64,000 bases of DNA, taken from Acidobacteriota bacterium (GTDB lineage Bacteria; Acidobacteriota; Terriglobia; UBA7540). The position numbers and the translations under genes were made by a program. This document shows positions 50,360-59,202 of the stretch, one piece after another. Location of the stretch: positions 248,001-312,000 of the forward strand of contig SCRD01000008.1 in the NCBI GenBank assembly GCA_004298155.1, given 5' to 3'. The notes under the pieces were generated by a model that saw only the letters and a program-made list of their open reading frames with translations, was not told the origin of the DNA and did no database searches. Every line of letters starts with the position of its first letter. The stretch's first letter is position 1.

Positions 50360-53031
50360 TGAAAAGCCCCTTACTGGTTCTGGCGATATGCTTTGCGCTT
50401 GGGATTCTGGTGACGCGGGCGCTTGCCCCCGGCTTTGATGACATTTCTTTGCAGCTTGCCGCGGCATCCGCCTGCCTTCTGCTTGGCCTTGTTTTTCTGC
50501 GCCGAGGGAAGCTCCCATTCTCGGCCTGTATGGCGCTTGCGGGCTTTGTTTTTGCTGGCATGGCGGCTGGCGCTAGTTTTCAATACCGGTTCTTGCCCAA
50601 CGATATTCACAACCTCGCCGGCTGGGGCGTGGACCTGAAGAAGGATGTGCAAACCGAAGGAGTCATTTCCAGCAACCCAATTCGCGGACATAACAGCTTC
50701 AGATTTGAGCTCAAGTGCCGGAGGATTGAACAAGGCGGCGAGTGGCGAAGGGTGCGGGGAAAAATTCAGGTCCGATTGTTCACACCTGCCAATTCTCAAA
50801 GCTGGGCTGCTACCGAGGCGCTGGGCCTCCAGTATGGTGACCTGGTCCGGGCTCCGGTCCGATTTGAAAAACCCTACGTTTATCGGAACCCCGGCAGCTT
50901 CGATTTTCGTTGGTGGCTGGAAGCAGTCAACGACATTTCCTGGGAAGGCGGCATCAGGAACCCGCGCTGGGTACAGAAGCTTTCGAAGTCTCAGGCGTCT
51001 CGTTTTTCGATGCTCGTGGCGAATGTCCGGTCCCGCTTGTTGCGAGGGATAGACCGCCTCTACCCGTCGTGGTCGCCTGCAGGTCGCGTTGGCGCGGTGC
51101 TGAAAGCTGTCCTTCTGGGCGACCGTTCATCGCTCGATTCGGACACGGTGGAGAATTTCAGGCAGTCGGGGTTGTATCACTTGCTGGTGATCGCCGGACT
51201 TCACGTGGGCCTGCTGGCTTCAATTATTCTCTCCTTTCTCTACCTCCTTCGAGTTGGGGAATCCTGGAGGGCGGCGTTGCTCCTTATTTTCCTGGGAGGT
51301 TATTCGCTGCTGGTTGAGCAGCGGGCGCCGACGCTGCGTGCAACGCTGATGATCGCTGCTTACCTGCTGGCCCGTTATCTCTACCGTGACCGGTCAGCAT
51401 TGAATGCCGTCGGGCTCGCGGCGCTGGTGTTACTGTTTTACAGGCCTGCCTGGCTTTTTGAGGCTGGTTTCGAGCTCTCCTTCTCGGCAGCCCTTCTGAT
51501 TGCCGGACTCGCGCTTCCAATACTCCAGCGTACGACGATTCCTTACAGGAATGCCTTATTTAGCCTCAAAAATCAGGACCGTGACATCAACCTGGCCTCT
51601 CGGCATGCGCAATTCCGGGTGGAGCTTCGCATGATCATTGGCTGGCTCGGGGCGAAATTCTCTTTCCTCGAAAGACGCCCGGCACTCTGCGAGCACACCG
51701 TCACTTTGCCGTTCCGAATTGTCCTGTGGACAGCCGACCTGGTGTTGTTTTCGGCGGTCCTTCAGGTGGGGCTCCTGATGCCAATGGCGCTGACTTTCCA
51801 TCGAATTACCATCGTCGGAATTGGCCTGAACACGCTTGCTTTTCCGCTGATGACCGTGTTGCTTGCGCTGGCGTTGCCCACGGTGTTTCTTGCTGTGACT
51901 TTGCCGCCGCTTGCCGTGCTCCCGGGTAAATTGCTTTTTTGGGCCACAAGCGGCCTGCTGGCGTTGACCGAATTCCGTGGAGAGCCTCTGTGGATGTCTT
52001 ACCGGACCCCTGGCCCGCCCGTTTGGGTTGCTGTTGGCTTCGCTGTTGCAGTGATCGCTGCTGCATTTGCTTTGGGCCGAAACCGGCGGGCTTTCTTCGC
52101 CTCCGTCTGCTTGTTCATTACGTTTGCCGGACTGGTGGTTTCGTATCCGTTCGCCCCGAATATCCCGAAAGGGCTGCTTGAGGTGACGGCGCTTGATTGC
52201 GGACGCGGTGAAGCGCTTTTCAGCGTGCTGCCTGACGGAACCACCCTGCTGGTGGATGCCGGGGGCCGGGAGCAGTTTGGCTCTGAAGTCGGGCGATGGA
52301 ATCCGGGCGAGGAGATTGTTTCTCCTTACCTGTGGTCACGCGGCATCAAGAAAATCGACATTTTGGTGCTTGGCAATGGAAGTGATGAAAACGCCGATGC
52401 AATGGCGGCGATCCTCCGTAACTTCAGGGTCCGCGAACTGTGGTGCAGCCCGCAGATATCGGATCCAGACGCTCTCTCCTTCATTGCGTCGGCGCGTGAA
52501 CGCGGTGTTTCGGTTCGCGACCTGGCTGCGGGTAGCGGCGAGGATCCTGGCAGCACAGGGATTCAGATTCTATGGCCCCGCATCATAGCTCCTGGCAGCC
52601 TAAAATTGCCTTTCCGCGACAGATCGCCCGTGCTGCGGGTTGCGGGTCCGATTGGAAGCCTCCTCTTGCGGGGCAATACGGACGATCGGGTGGAGCGCAT
52701 CCTGGCGGAATCGGGAAGTGAGCTTTCCAGCGAGGTGCTGGAATCTTCGCGACCGCTGTCAGATATCATTTCTCAAAAGGAGTTTGTGGATCGGGTCAGG
52801 CCGGCGGTAGTGTTGCAGGCTGGCGGCAGTGACCGATCTCAACAGGTGAGAACTGATTTCCGCGTTGAGATTCCGGGCTCAACCGGCGTTCCTTTTTTCA
52901 CTACGGTGGATGACGGGGCTGTCACCATTGACATGAAAAAGGATATTCTCACTGTTCGATGCTTCGGAACCCCCAGAGAATTCAGGTTGGCGCGCCCGGA
53001 GGGCCGTGCCGCGAGATCATCCGGCCTATAA
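50359..53031 (+). CDS. comEC: ComEC/Rec2-family DNA-uptake channel
   Basis: An 890-residue polytopic membrane protein. An N-terminal DUF4131-type domain with two TM helices precedes the competence domain (about residues 230-520) with GLYHLLVIAGLHVGLL and about ten helices. The C-terminal beta-lactamase-like domain begins at LEVTALDCGRGEALFSVLPDGTTLLVDAGG. In that domain the metal-binding HxHxDH signature is missing (LVLGNGSDENADAM), so no nuclease activity is expected. It would move single-stranded DNA across the inner membrane in transformation. ATG at 50359 overlaps the rlmD stop. Confidence 0.88.
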   Translation: MKSPLLVLAICFALGILVTRALAPGFDDISLQLAAASACLLLGLVFLRRGKLPFSACMALAGFVFAGMAAGASFQYRFLPNDIHNLAGWGVDLKKDVQTEGVISSNPIRGHNSFRFELKCRRIEQGGEWRRVRGKIQVRLFTPANSQSWAATEALGLQYGDLVRAPVRFEKPYVYRNPGSFDFRWWLEAVNDISWEGGIRNPRWVQKLSKSQASRFSMLVANVRSRLLRGIDRLYPSWSPAGRVGAVLKAVLLGDRSSLDSDTVENFRQSGLYHLLVIAGLHVGLLASIILSFLYLLRVGESWRAALLLIFLGGYSLLVEQRAPTLRATLMIAAYLLARYLYRDRSALNAVGLAALVLLFYRPAWLFEAGFELSFSAALLIAGLALPILQRTTIPYRNALFSLKNQDRDINLASRHAQFRVELRMIIGWLGAKFSFLERRPALCEHTVTLPFRIVLWTADLVLFSAVLQVGLLMPMALTFHRITIVGIGLNTLAFPLMTVLLALALPTVFLAVTLPPLAVLPGKLLFWATSGLLALTEFRGEPLWMSYRTPGPPVWVAVGFAVAVIAAAFALGRNRRAFFASVCLFITFAGLVVSYPFAPNIPKGLLEVTALDCGRGEALFSVLPDGTTLLVDAGGREQFGSEVGRWNPGEEIVSPYLWSRGIKKIDILVLGNGSDENADAMAAILRNFRVRELWCSPQISDPDALSFIASARERGVSVRDLAAGSGEDPGSTGIQILWPRIIAPGSLKLPFRDRSPVLRVAGPIGSLLLRGNTDDRVERILAESGSELSSEVLESSRPLSDIISQKEFVDRVRPAVVLQAGGSDRSQQVRTDFRVEIPGSTGVPFFTTVDDGAVTIDMKKDILTVRCFGTPREFRLARPEGRAARSSGL

Positions 53032-53067
53032 TAAGTGTCTGGGGTATAGTTCTCAGGCGGGGCGGTC

Positions 53068-53307
53068 GTGGCGACAGAGGCTGAAATTCTGGAAGAAGCT
53101 CGGAAGGTACGGCGCCTTCAGCTGGTAATGGACCTGGTGACGAGCACGCTCCAGCAGGAGGACATGCCCGTTGAGCAGGCCTCTGAACTGATTGCGGCGA
53201 CCCGCCAATTTGCCCTCAACCTTTTCCCCGACAAGGGGCACACCTTCGACCTCATTTACCGGCCCCGGCTGCAGCGCATCCTGGCTGAAAAGTACAAAAT
53301 TATTTGA
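53068..53307 (+). CDS. Small helical protein of unknown function
   Basis: A 79-residue protein starting with GTG, 36 bases after comEC. It is helical and hydrophilic (EEARKVRRLQLVMDLVTSTLQQ, VEQASELIAATRQFALNLFP), without known motif. The even codon use and the clean frame suggest a real gene, perhaps regulatory. No function is assigned. Confidence 0.6.
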   Translation: MATEAEILEEARKVRRLQLVMDLVTSTLQQEDMPVEQASELIAATRQFALNLFPDKGHTFDLIYRPRLQRILAEKYKII

Positions 53308-54142
53308 ATGCTTCTGCGCCCTGACTCTTTTCCGATTTTGGGGAAGGGGAGTAGCCGGATGGGGCGGGAGATATGGAAGTCAGCGTACCCGTAATGGCAC
53401 CCAGCTTGAGTGAGGCCCTGATTCGTAAAGGAAAGTGATACTCATCATCGCTAAACCAAATCACAATCTTTCCCTTTTTCTCCTCGTAGAGGTTTCCGAA
53501 AACGGAAGGTTCCACCCGCAACGCTTCGCGGTCTCCCAGCGGCGTCTGGATTTTCCTCCTTTCCGTAACAGCCGCCACCACGACTTTTGTTTTTGAACCG
53601 TCGTTGATTGCAAGTTTGAGTTTCTGGCCTACGTGCAGAGGCTGGCTGCGAAGATAGTAAAAAGCTGTGATGATGTCCTGGGCGCACGATGGGATCTCAT
53701 GTTCGTCGAGTTTTGGTGGGTCGTGGCCGCCTTCCGCATCGCGCTCATCGAGAATCGCCACCCGGCGGTCGTGGTCGAACGTGATCTTCGTGATCTTATG
53801 GCGGCGGCCTTCGTTGATCTGTTTGAAGATCTGGATAGAACAGAGTGTTTCAGAATTGAAAACGGACTGAAATTTGTCATCGACTTTGTAAAGGAGCGAG
53901 GCGAATCCCTGTGAATTGGCGGTGGTCGTGACCAGGTAGAAATTGCCGTGGCCTCGCTGATTCCTGCTTAGCGTGGCCGTAACCTTCCCGGCAGGGAAGA
54001 CGGACCAGTTCACGTCGTAGGTCAATGTCTCGCCTGGGCTGAAGGGCGGCGGTCTATTTTCGAGGGACCGCACGGCGCCATCTGAAGCAACCATGGGAAT
54101 AAGGAAGATGGCGAGCGCAATCCAGGACTGGCAATTTCTCAT
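53300..54142 (-). CDS. DUF3108-domain exported protein
   Basis: A 280-residue protein with a signal peptide (residues about 1-23). The DUF3108 beta-barrel domain covers most of the rest: FSPGETLTYDVNWSVFPAGKVTATL, then YKVDDKFQSVFN, PSCAQDIITAFYYLRS and IVIWFSDDEYHFPLRIRASLKLG. Family members are periplasmic and poorly understood, possibly involved in envelope assembly. It converges with the 79-residue gene (8-base overlap). Confidence 0.82.
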   Translation of the reverse strand: MRNCQSWIALAIFLIPMVASDGAVRSLENRPPPFSPGETLTYDVNWSVFPAGKVTATLSRNQRGHGNFYLVTTTANSQGFASLLYKVDDKFQSVFNSETLCSIQIFKQINEGRRHKITKITFDHDRRVAILDERDAEGGHDPPKLDEHEIPSCAQDIITAFYYLRSQPLHVGQKLKLAINDGSKTKVVVAAVTERRKIQTPLGDREALRVEPSVFGNLYEEKKGKIVIWFSDDEYHFPLRIRASLKLGAITGTLTSISPAPSGYSPSPKSEKSQGAEAFK

Positions 54143-54190
54143 ACCTGGTTTAGACGCATCTCATCACCAAAAAGCAACCTGCGCCTGTTT

Positions 54191-54736
54191 CTACCGTAGC
54201 AGAATCTTAGCGGCCAGGAAAATGACTCCAGCCAGGTAGCCCAAAGCCGCTTCATACTCATGGTTCCTGCGATAGCGCTTCCATTCAAACCTGGTACGTG
54301 AAGGCCTCAAAGGTTTCCGAAAGGGGAAAAACAGCGGAACCGCATGGGCGTAGTCGTCAAATTCCTGCCCGAACCGCTCACGCAGGTTTCTCGCCTCCCG
54401 TCGCATCACGGGGCCGTAAACCACCAGGAAAAAGATAACGAATACGACGCCCAGCACCCATGCCGCGCCGGCGATGACCAATCCGACGCCGATCAGCAAG
54501 CTGCCAAAATACAGAGGATTGCGCGTATAAGCGTAAGGCCCGCCGGTGGCAAGGCTCTGGTCTTTTTCCAGGTGCCCGGCTGCGTAGGCGCGGATGCCCA
54601 GACCTGCGAGGGCCACTAATGAACCGGCGATCAGCAGCGGCAACACCGGCTGCGCCAGAACCAGATAGGCAATGCCCAGCGCGAATCCGAGCGGCACGCG
54701 CCAACGTACGACGAAGGCCGAAAAATCCTTACTCAT
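54191..54736 (-). CDS. Isoprenylcysteine carboxyl-methyltransferase-like membrane protein
   Basis: A 181-residue membrane protein with about four helices. The C-terminal PYAYTRNPLYFGSLLIGVGL and LRERFGQEFDDYAHAVPLFFP match the phospholipid/isoprenylcysteine methyltransferase family. The start at 54736 overlaps the waaC stop by eight bases; the longer frame in front of it runs antisense to waaC-type sequence and is rejected. Possible role: methylation of a lipid or small hydrophobic substrate. Its place at the end of the LPS block suggests a lipid function. Confidence 0.75.
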   Translation of the reverse strand: MSKDFSAFVVRWRVPLGFALGIAYLVLAQPVLPLLIAGSLVALAGLGIRAYAAGHLEKDQSLATGGPYAYTRNPLYFGSLLIGVGLVIAGAAWVLGVVFVIFFLVVYGPVMRREARNLRERFGQEFDDYAHAVPLFFPFRKPLRPSRTRFEWKRYRRNHEYEAALGYLAGVIFLAAKILLR

Positions 54737-55781
54737 GTTCCGTTCCCAGCCGTTGCAGCGCCGCATTGACAACGGACGCAACGCTGACTCCTTCGAGATA
54801 ATTCGAATCTTTGGCCTGCGCCCTGTGTCGGGCCGGCCTTGGCCCGCGCAGGATGATGTCCGCCGGGTTGAACGGACCATTCCGCTCAGGAGTGTTGCGG
54901 GGATCGGCGGCATTGAAGATGGCAACGATGGGCGTGCCAACCGCAGCCGCAAGATGCAGCGGCCCGGTATCTCCGCCAATCAGGAGCCTGGCTTCGCGCG
55001 CCAACGCAATATACTGCAGGAGCGTTGAAGGAAACCATTTTGCCCGGGATGTCCCGGCGCGGGCAATGATTTCGCGTGCCACATCCTCTTCCTGCGGTGA
55101 ACCCGTCACCAGAAAGTCTAGCGCGACTTTGCCCGCCAGCGTGCCAATCATTTCGGCGTAATGTTCTGGAGGCCATCGCTTGGATTTCCATCCCCCGCCG
55201 GGATTAACGATGATGAAGTCTTCTGTTCTCAGCCGCTGGAGTTCCGCCCGAACAGCATCCCTGTCCTCAGGGTAATCGGGCAGGGGAAATTCCCATCTGG
55301 ATGAATGAGCTCCAAGAGGCTCCACCAGCGACAGGTTGATTTCGATAATATGCGCGCCCCGCTTTGGGGACACGCGCTGGGTGTAAAACAAAGCCGCCAG
55401 CGGTTCTCGCAACGACCCCCAGGCCAGGCCAATCCGTTCCTTTGAATGGCTCAGCCGGGCGAAGATGGCGGACTTCATCAGGCCCTGAAAATCAATGGCG
55501 GCATCATACTCGTATTCACGCAGCGCTTCGAAGCCGTGCATGATTTCCATCATCACTTTGCCGGAGGTTGGGTCTTTTCTCCAGCCGAGAGTGTCCAGTT
55601 TGATCAGGCGGCTGATAAATGGATTTGCCCCCAGAAGCCCGGAGAAGCGGCTTTCCACCACCCAGTGGATCTCCGCCCGCGGATGCGCGCGGCCCAGGGC
55701 CGCCACGGCCGGCAGAGTGTGGACGATGTCTCCGATGGAGCTGAGACGAATGATAAGGAAACGCTGACGGGATTCCGGCAT
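54729..55781 (-). CDS. waaC: Lipopolysaccharide heptosyltransferase I
   Basis: A 350-residue GT9-family glycosyltransferase. FLIIRLSSIGDIVHTLPAVAALG opens the N-terminal Rossmann domain; KRIGLAWGS-type and NPGGGWKSKRWPPEHYAEMIGTL follow, and GGDTGPLHLAAAVGTPIVAIFNAADP is the sugar-nucleotide site. It transfers the first L,D-heptose from ADP-heptose to the Kdo of the inner core, at the cytoplasmic face. It lies downstream of the rfaE2 gene on the same strand. Confidence 0.9.
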   Translation of the reverse strand: MPESRQRFLIIRLSSIGDIVHTLPAVAALGRAHPRAEIHWVVESRFSGLLGANPFISRLIKLDTLGWRKDPTSGKVMMEIMHGFEALREYEYDAAIDFQGLMKSAIFARLSHSKERIGLAWGSLREPLAALFYTQRVSPKRGAHIIEINLSLVEPLGAHSSRWEFPLPDYPEDRDAVRAELQRLRTEDFIIVNPGGGWKSKRWPPEHYAEMIGTLAGKVALDFLVTGSPQEEDVAREIIARAGTSRAKWFPSTLLQYIALAREARLLIGGDTGPLHLAAAVGTPIVAIFNAADPRNTPERNGPFNPADIILRGPRPARHRAQAKDSNYLEGVSVASVVNAALQRLGTEHE

Positions 55782-55836
55782 CTTCTTTCAGATCGAAGCG
55801 TACGAAGCGCAGCCGCCGATTATTCTTTCCGGCGCG

Positions 55837-56313
55837 CTATTTCTCCACCTTGTTTTGCCGGGCGATCCGCGCAAGCACATCGCGGGTTGAATGGTCTTTG
55901 GGATCGCCCGCAATCACGACACGGCCGCCCCAGCTCTGCACGACTTCACGTTCTGGAACGGTGGCCTCCGTGTAGTCAGTTCCTTTGCAATGAACATCAG
56001 GCTGCAGGTCGCGCAGGATATTCGCTGCGGTCGCATCATCAAAGATGACGACGTAGTCAACGCATTCCATTGCCGCCAGCAGTTCGGCACGCGCTTCTTC
56101 AGGCAGCAGCGGGCGGCCTTCGCCTTTCAATAGCCGCACGGTGCGGTCGCTGTTGACGCCGACCACCAGCACGTCGCCCTGCTGCCGGGCACCTTCGAGA
56201 TACCGGACGTGTCCCACATGGAAAAGATCAAAGCAGCCGTTGGCAAACACAATCTTCCGGCCGGCTTTGCGGAGGCGCTCACCGAGCGCCGCAACTTCCG
56301 CTCGGGCAACCAC
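55837..56313 (-). CDS. rfaE2: Heptose 1-phosphate adenylyltransferase (RfaE domain II)
   Basis: A nucleotidyltransferase of about 158 residues. KIVFANGCFDLFHVGHVRYLEGARQQGD includes the GCFDxFHxGH signature, and VVGVNSDRTVRLLKG and PEREVVQSWGG complete the fold. It forms ADP-heptose from D-glycero-beta-D-manno-heptose 1-phosphate. The open frame extends upstream to an ATG at 56406, but that part overlaps rfaE1 and shows no similarity, so a GTG near 56313 is taken as the likely start; it is not certain. AAGGAGG lies 25 bases upstream. Confidence 0.85.
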   Translation of the reverse strand: MVARAEVAALGERLRKAGRKIVFANGCFDLFHVGHVRYLEGARQQGDVLVVGVNSDRTVRLLKGEGRPLLPEEARAELLAAMECVDYVVIFDDATAANILRDLQPDVHCKGTDYTEATVPEREVVQSWGGRVVIAGDPKDHSTRDVLARIARQNKVEK

Positions 56314-56321
56314 CTTGTCCG

Positions 56322-57335
56322 TTATGCGTTCCGTATCGCCTCCTTCAGTTCTCGGGCCGTGACCGTGGCGGTTCCGCGCTTCATGACCACCAGGCCGCCC
56401 GCGCAATTCGCAAGCAGGGCAGCGATGGTAAAATCTGCGCCGGCCGCAACCGCCAGAGTGAAGGCCGCTCCCACGGTATCGCCCGCGCCGGTGACGTCGA
56501 CAGCCTGGTCAGACCCAAAAACCGGAATCAGTTGCGGCTTTCGGCCCTGCTGAAACAGCGCCATTCCATCGCGGCCGCGAGTTATCAGGAGGGCCTTCAG
56601 CGACTGTCGTTCGAGCATGGCATGCCCGAGATCAAAAAGCAGGCTGAGGTTGTTTCCGATACTCCTGCCAAACACCGCTTCCACTTCGGGTTCGTTGGGA
56701 GTCGCGGCAGTCACCTGCGCATAGCTTTCGAGCGCATACCGCGAATCCACTACCACCGGCACATGGGAGTTCCCGATTCTGCGTTGGAGTACGGCAACCT
56801 CGGATGCGTCTGTTGCTCCGTAACCGTAATCGGCAACCAGGACGCCCGTCTTGCCTTTCATCAGGCGCGCGCCCTGCCGGCTGACGCGCCTTCGCAGCTT
56901 GTCCCGGTTGTCTTCCCGCGGCTCGCGGTCAATGCGAACAATCTGCTGCTGCTGCCAGTGGCTCAACCCGCCGAGAACGCGCGACTTGGTTGGCGTCGTG
57001 TAACCCTGAACACGCAGAAGCCCGCGCGTCGGCACGCCCTTTTCACTGAAATATTGAAAGAGCGCGTCACCGGCGTGATCATCGCCGATCAGGCCCACCG
57101 GCGTGACCCGTGCGCCCATGTCTGCCAGGTTGTTCGCGGCATTGGCTCCGCCGCCGGGCAAAATCCGGCTGCCGCGCTGTTTCAGGATCAGGACCGGCGC
57201 CTCCCGCGACACGCGCGCGATTTCACCGTAGACGAATTCGTCGGCGACCATATCGCCCAGCACAATAACGTCCTGCCGGGAAAAGCGCCCGATGGTTGCC
57301 AGCAACGACGACCGGAATTTGCGAGTGAGATTCAT
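56322..57335 (-). CDS. rfaE1: Heptose 7-phosphate kinase (RfaE domain I)
   Basis: A 337-residue PfkB-type carbohydrate kinase. LPGGGANAANNLADMGARV is the sugar-binding part, VLVADYGYGA is close to the family pattern, and AVDVTGAGDTVGAAFTLAVAAG holds the catalytic Asp in the DTxGAGD motif. It makes D-glycero-beta-D-manno-heptose 1,7-bisphosphate, the substrate of GmhB. The first bases overlap the gmhB stop (57332-57335), so translation is coupled. In many bacteria this domain is fused to domain II (HldE); here they are separate. Confidence 0.9.
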   Translation of the reverse strand: MNLTRKFRSSLLATIGRFSRQDVIVLGDMVADEFVYGEIARVSREAPVLILKQRGSRILPGGGANAANNLADMGARVTPVGLIGDDHAGDALFQYFSEKGVPTRGLLRVQGYTTPTKSRVLGGLSHWQQQQIVRIDREPREDNRDKLRRRVSRQGARLMKGKTGVLVADYGYGATDASEVAVLQRRIGNSHVPVVVDSRYALESYAQVTAATPNEPEVEAVFGRSIGNNLSLLFDLGHAMLERQSLKALLITRGRDGMALFQQGRKPQLIPVFGSDQAVDVTGAGDTVGAAFTLAVAAGADFTIAALLANCAGGLVVMKRGTATVTARELKEAIRNA

Positions 57336-58015
57336 GAGCGGACCGATTGCGCGGCAACTCCTGCGCCTGAGGAAGCATTCAATTCCTTCAGGATGAGTTT
57401 CGCCGCTCCCAAAAGGTCTTCGGCAATCAGGTCCGGCATGCGGGGCCAGCCCTTGCTGCGGTGTTCATATTCCCCGCGACCGTAGCCCGTCATCAGCAGA
57501 ACGGTCCGCGCGCCGATATTGAACCCCATCTGCATGTCGCGATAGGTATCGCCCACCACGTAGGAGGCGCCGAGGTCGATGCCAAACCGGTCTGCAGCCT
57601 GCTCAGCCATCCCGGTCCCGGGCTTGCGGCAGCGGCATTCCAGCCGGTAACTTTCAATGGCCGCACTCGGATGGTGCGGGCAGAAGTAGAACTCGTCAAT
57701 GCTGGTGCCTGCAGCCTGAAGCGTGTCCTGGACCATCCGGTGGACCTGGCTGACGGTCTCCTCGGTAAAGTATCCCCGCCCGACGCCCGACTGGTTGGTT
57801 ACGATGATTACTGGTAGCCCGGTGGACTTCAGCATGCGGACCGCCTCTGGCGCGTACGGGTAAATCTTAGCCCGGCTGATGTGGTTGATGTAGCCAACTT
57901 CATCGGTAACAGTGCCGTCGCGGTCAAGGAAAATTGCCGGCCGGAGTTTTGTTCCGCCGTTTCGTGGCCTGTTGTTCTGCTTAGCCACTTTATGATTGCG
58001 TTGCCGGTCGTTCAT
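57332..58015 (-). CDS. gmhB: Heptose 1,7-bisphosphate 7-phosphatase
   Basis: A 227-residue HAD-family phosphatase. FLDRDGTVTDEVGYI is the DxD nucleophile motif, VIIVTNQSGVGRGYF is motif II, CPHHPSAAIESYRLECRCRKPGTGM contains the zinc-binding loop typical of GmhB, and YVVGDTYRDMQMG supplies the terminal Asp. It removes the 7-phosphate during ADP-heptose synthesis. The ATG at 58015 overlaps the waaF gene end (57990). The first 22 residues are basic and possibly not needed. Confidence 0.9.
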   Translation of the reverse strand: MNDRQRNHKVAKQNNRPRNGGTKLRPAIFLDRDGTVTDEVGYINHISRAKIYPYAPEAVRMLKSTGLPVIIVTNQSGVGRGYFTEETVSQVHRMVQDTLQAAGTSIDEFYFCPHHPSAAIESYRLECRCRKPGTGMAEQAADRFGIDLGASYVVGDTYRDMQMGFNIGARTVLLMTGYGRGEYEHRSKGWPRMPDLIAEDLLGAAKLILKELNASSGAGVAAQSVRS

Positions 58016-59078
58016 GAGTTACTCCGTATTCCTTGATCAATCCCAGGGCGATCCGGTGAACGTGGTCCACGGTAACGCCCTTCATGCACCGGAAGTCGAT
58101 GGGGCACACGCGCAGCCCGCAAGGACTGCAGGCAACCGGATGCCTGACGACTCTGGCCAGCGGGCTGACCGGCCCTGTAGCGGTTTCGTCCGTAGACCCG
58201 AAAATGGCGACCAAGGGCAATCCCATCGCTGCCGCCAGGTGCATGGGGCCGGAATCGTTAGTGATCACCAGCCGGCACTGCACCAGCAGCGCCATCAACT
58301 GGCGCAGGGTGGTTTCTCCCGTCATGATCACAGGCGTGTGGCTCATGCCATGAGCGATTTCTTCCGCCAGAGGTTTTTCAGCCGGGGAACCGAAAATCAG
58401 CACATCCGCGTTAAGCGCCCCGATCAGGCGGTCCGCCAGGTCGGCATACCGGTCCAGAAGCCAGCGCTTGGCCGGGCCAAACGCGGCGCCGGGCGCGAGG
58501 CCCACGAGAAATCGGGGCCCACCCAATCCCAGACTCTTCAGTTGCCTTGCCGCCCACGTTTTTTCGCTGTTCTCGACGTTCAAGTGAATGCTTTCCACCG
58601 GCGTAATTCGCTCCACGAGGCCCGCGCGGAACAGGAGTTGCAAGTAATAGTTGCTCTGATGGCCGTAGAGGGCGGGCGGGGGAACGGGTACGGAATTGGT
58701 GAGCAGGACACCGCGGCCTTCAAGGCCATAGCCGATGCGAACGGGAATGCGCGAGCGCCAGGCCATCCATGCCGCGTGGAAAGCATTCTGGAAAAGAACC
58801 GCCATATCAAAGCGCTCCGAGCGAACCTGCTCCACCAGCTTTGCGAAGCCGCTGGGACCCTGATGTTCATTGGCCGCATCATACACGATCAAACGGTTGA
58901 CTGCAGGATGATGGAGATAAAGGTCCGCCACCCAGGGCTTGACGACCAGCACGATTTCAGCAGTTGGAAATCGACCGCGCAAGGCCTCGAGCGCAGGCAA
59001 GGACATGACTCCGTCACCAACCCAGTTGGTTGCCCGGACAACAATCTTTTCAGGATTCAAAACCAGGCTCTTCTGCAT
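57990..59078 (-). CDS. waaF: Lipopolysaccharide heptosyltransferase II
   Basis: A 362-residue GT9 glycosyltransferase. VVRATNWVGDGVMSLPALEALRGRFP starts the N-terminal domain, GLAPGAAFGPAKRWLLDRYADL is the central motif of WaaF, and ITNDSGPMHLAAAMGLPLVAIFGSTDE is the ADP-heptose site. The CSPCGLRVCPIDFRCMKG segment near the C-terminus is cysteine-rich, as in many heptosyltransferases. It adds the second heptose of the inner core. Confidence 0.92.
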   Translation of the reverse strand: MQKSLVLNPEKIVVRATNWVGDGVMSLPALEALRGRFPTAEIVLVVKPWVADLYLHHPAVNRLIVYDAANEHQGPSGFAKLVEQVRSERFDMAVLFQNAFHAAWMAWRSRIPVRIGYGLEGRGVLLTNSVPVPPPALYGHQSNYYLQLLFRAGLVERITPVESIHLNVENSEKTWAARQLKSLGLGGPRFLVGLAPGAAFGPAKRWLLDRYADLADRLIGALNADVLIFGSPAEKPLAEEIAHGMSHTPVIMTGETTLRQLMALLVQCRLVITNDSGPMHLAAAMGLPLVAIFGSTDETATGPVSPLARVVRHPVACSPCGLRVCPIDFRCMKGVTVDHVHRIALGLIKEYGVTHERPATQS

Positions 59079-59118
59079 AAATCAACATTCCCGAAACCAG
59101 GGTGGTGTCCTGATTTGA

Positions 59119-59170
59119 GCGTAGAGGCGGCTTTACGCCGCCAAATGGCGAGGTAAACTCGCCTCTACAA
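59119..59170. repeat. REP-like palindromic element (GTAGAGGCG type)
   Basis: GTAGAGGCG at 59121-59129 and CGCCTCTAC at 59160-59168 form perfect 9-bp arms. Between them two smaller hairpins are possible: GGCGGC-TTTAC-GCCGCC (59126-59142) and GGCGAG-GTAAA-CTCGCC (59147-59163). It lies between waaF and lpxK. Similar GTAG-GGCG palindromes are dispersed in several bacterial phyla; no other copy was seen in this window. Confidence 0.55.
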
Positions 59171-59202
59171 TTCGAAAGAAGGACAGTACCGAAACCAGAT
59201 GC

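Noticed and set aside
57996-59156. Long plus-strand frame (386 codons) opposite waaF
   Set aside because: It is antisense to a clear heptosyltransferase and its translation shows no domain; GC-rich shadow frame.
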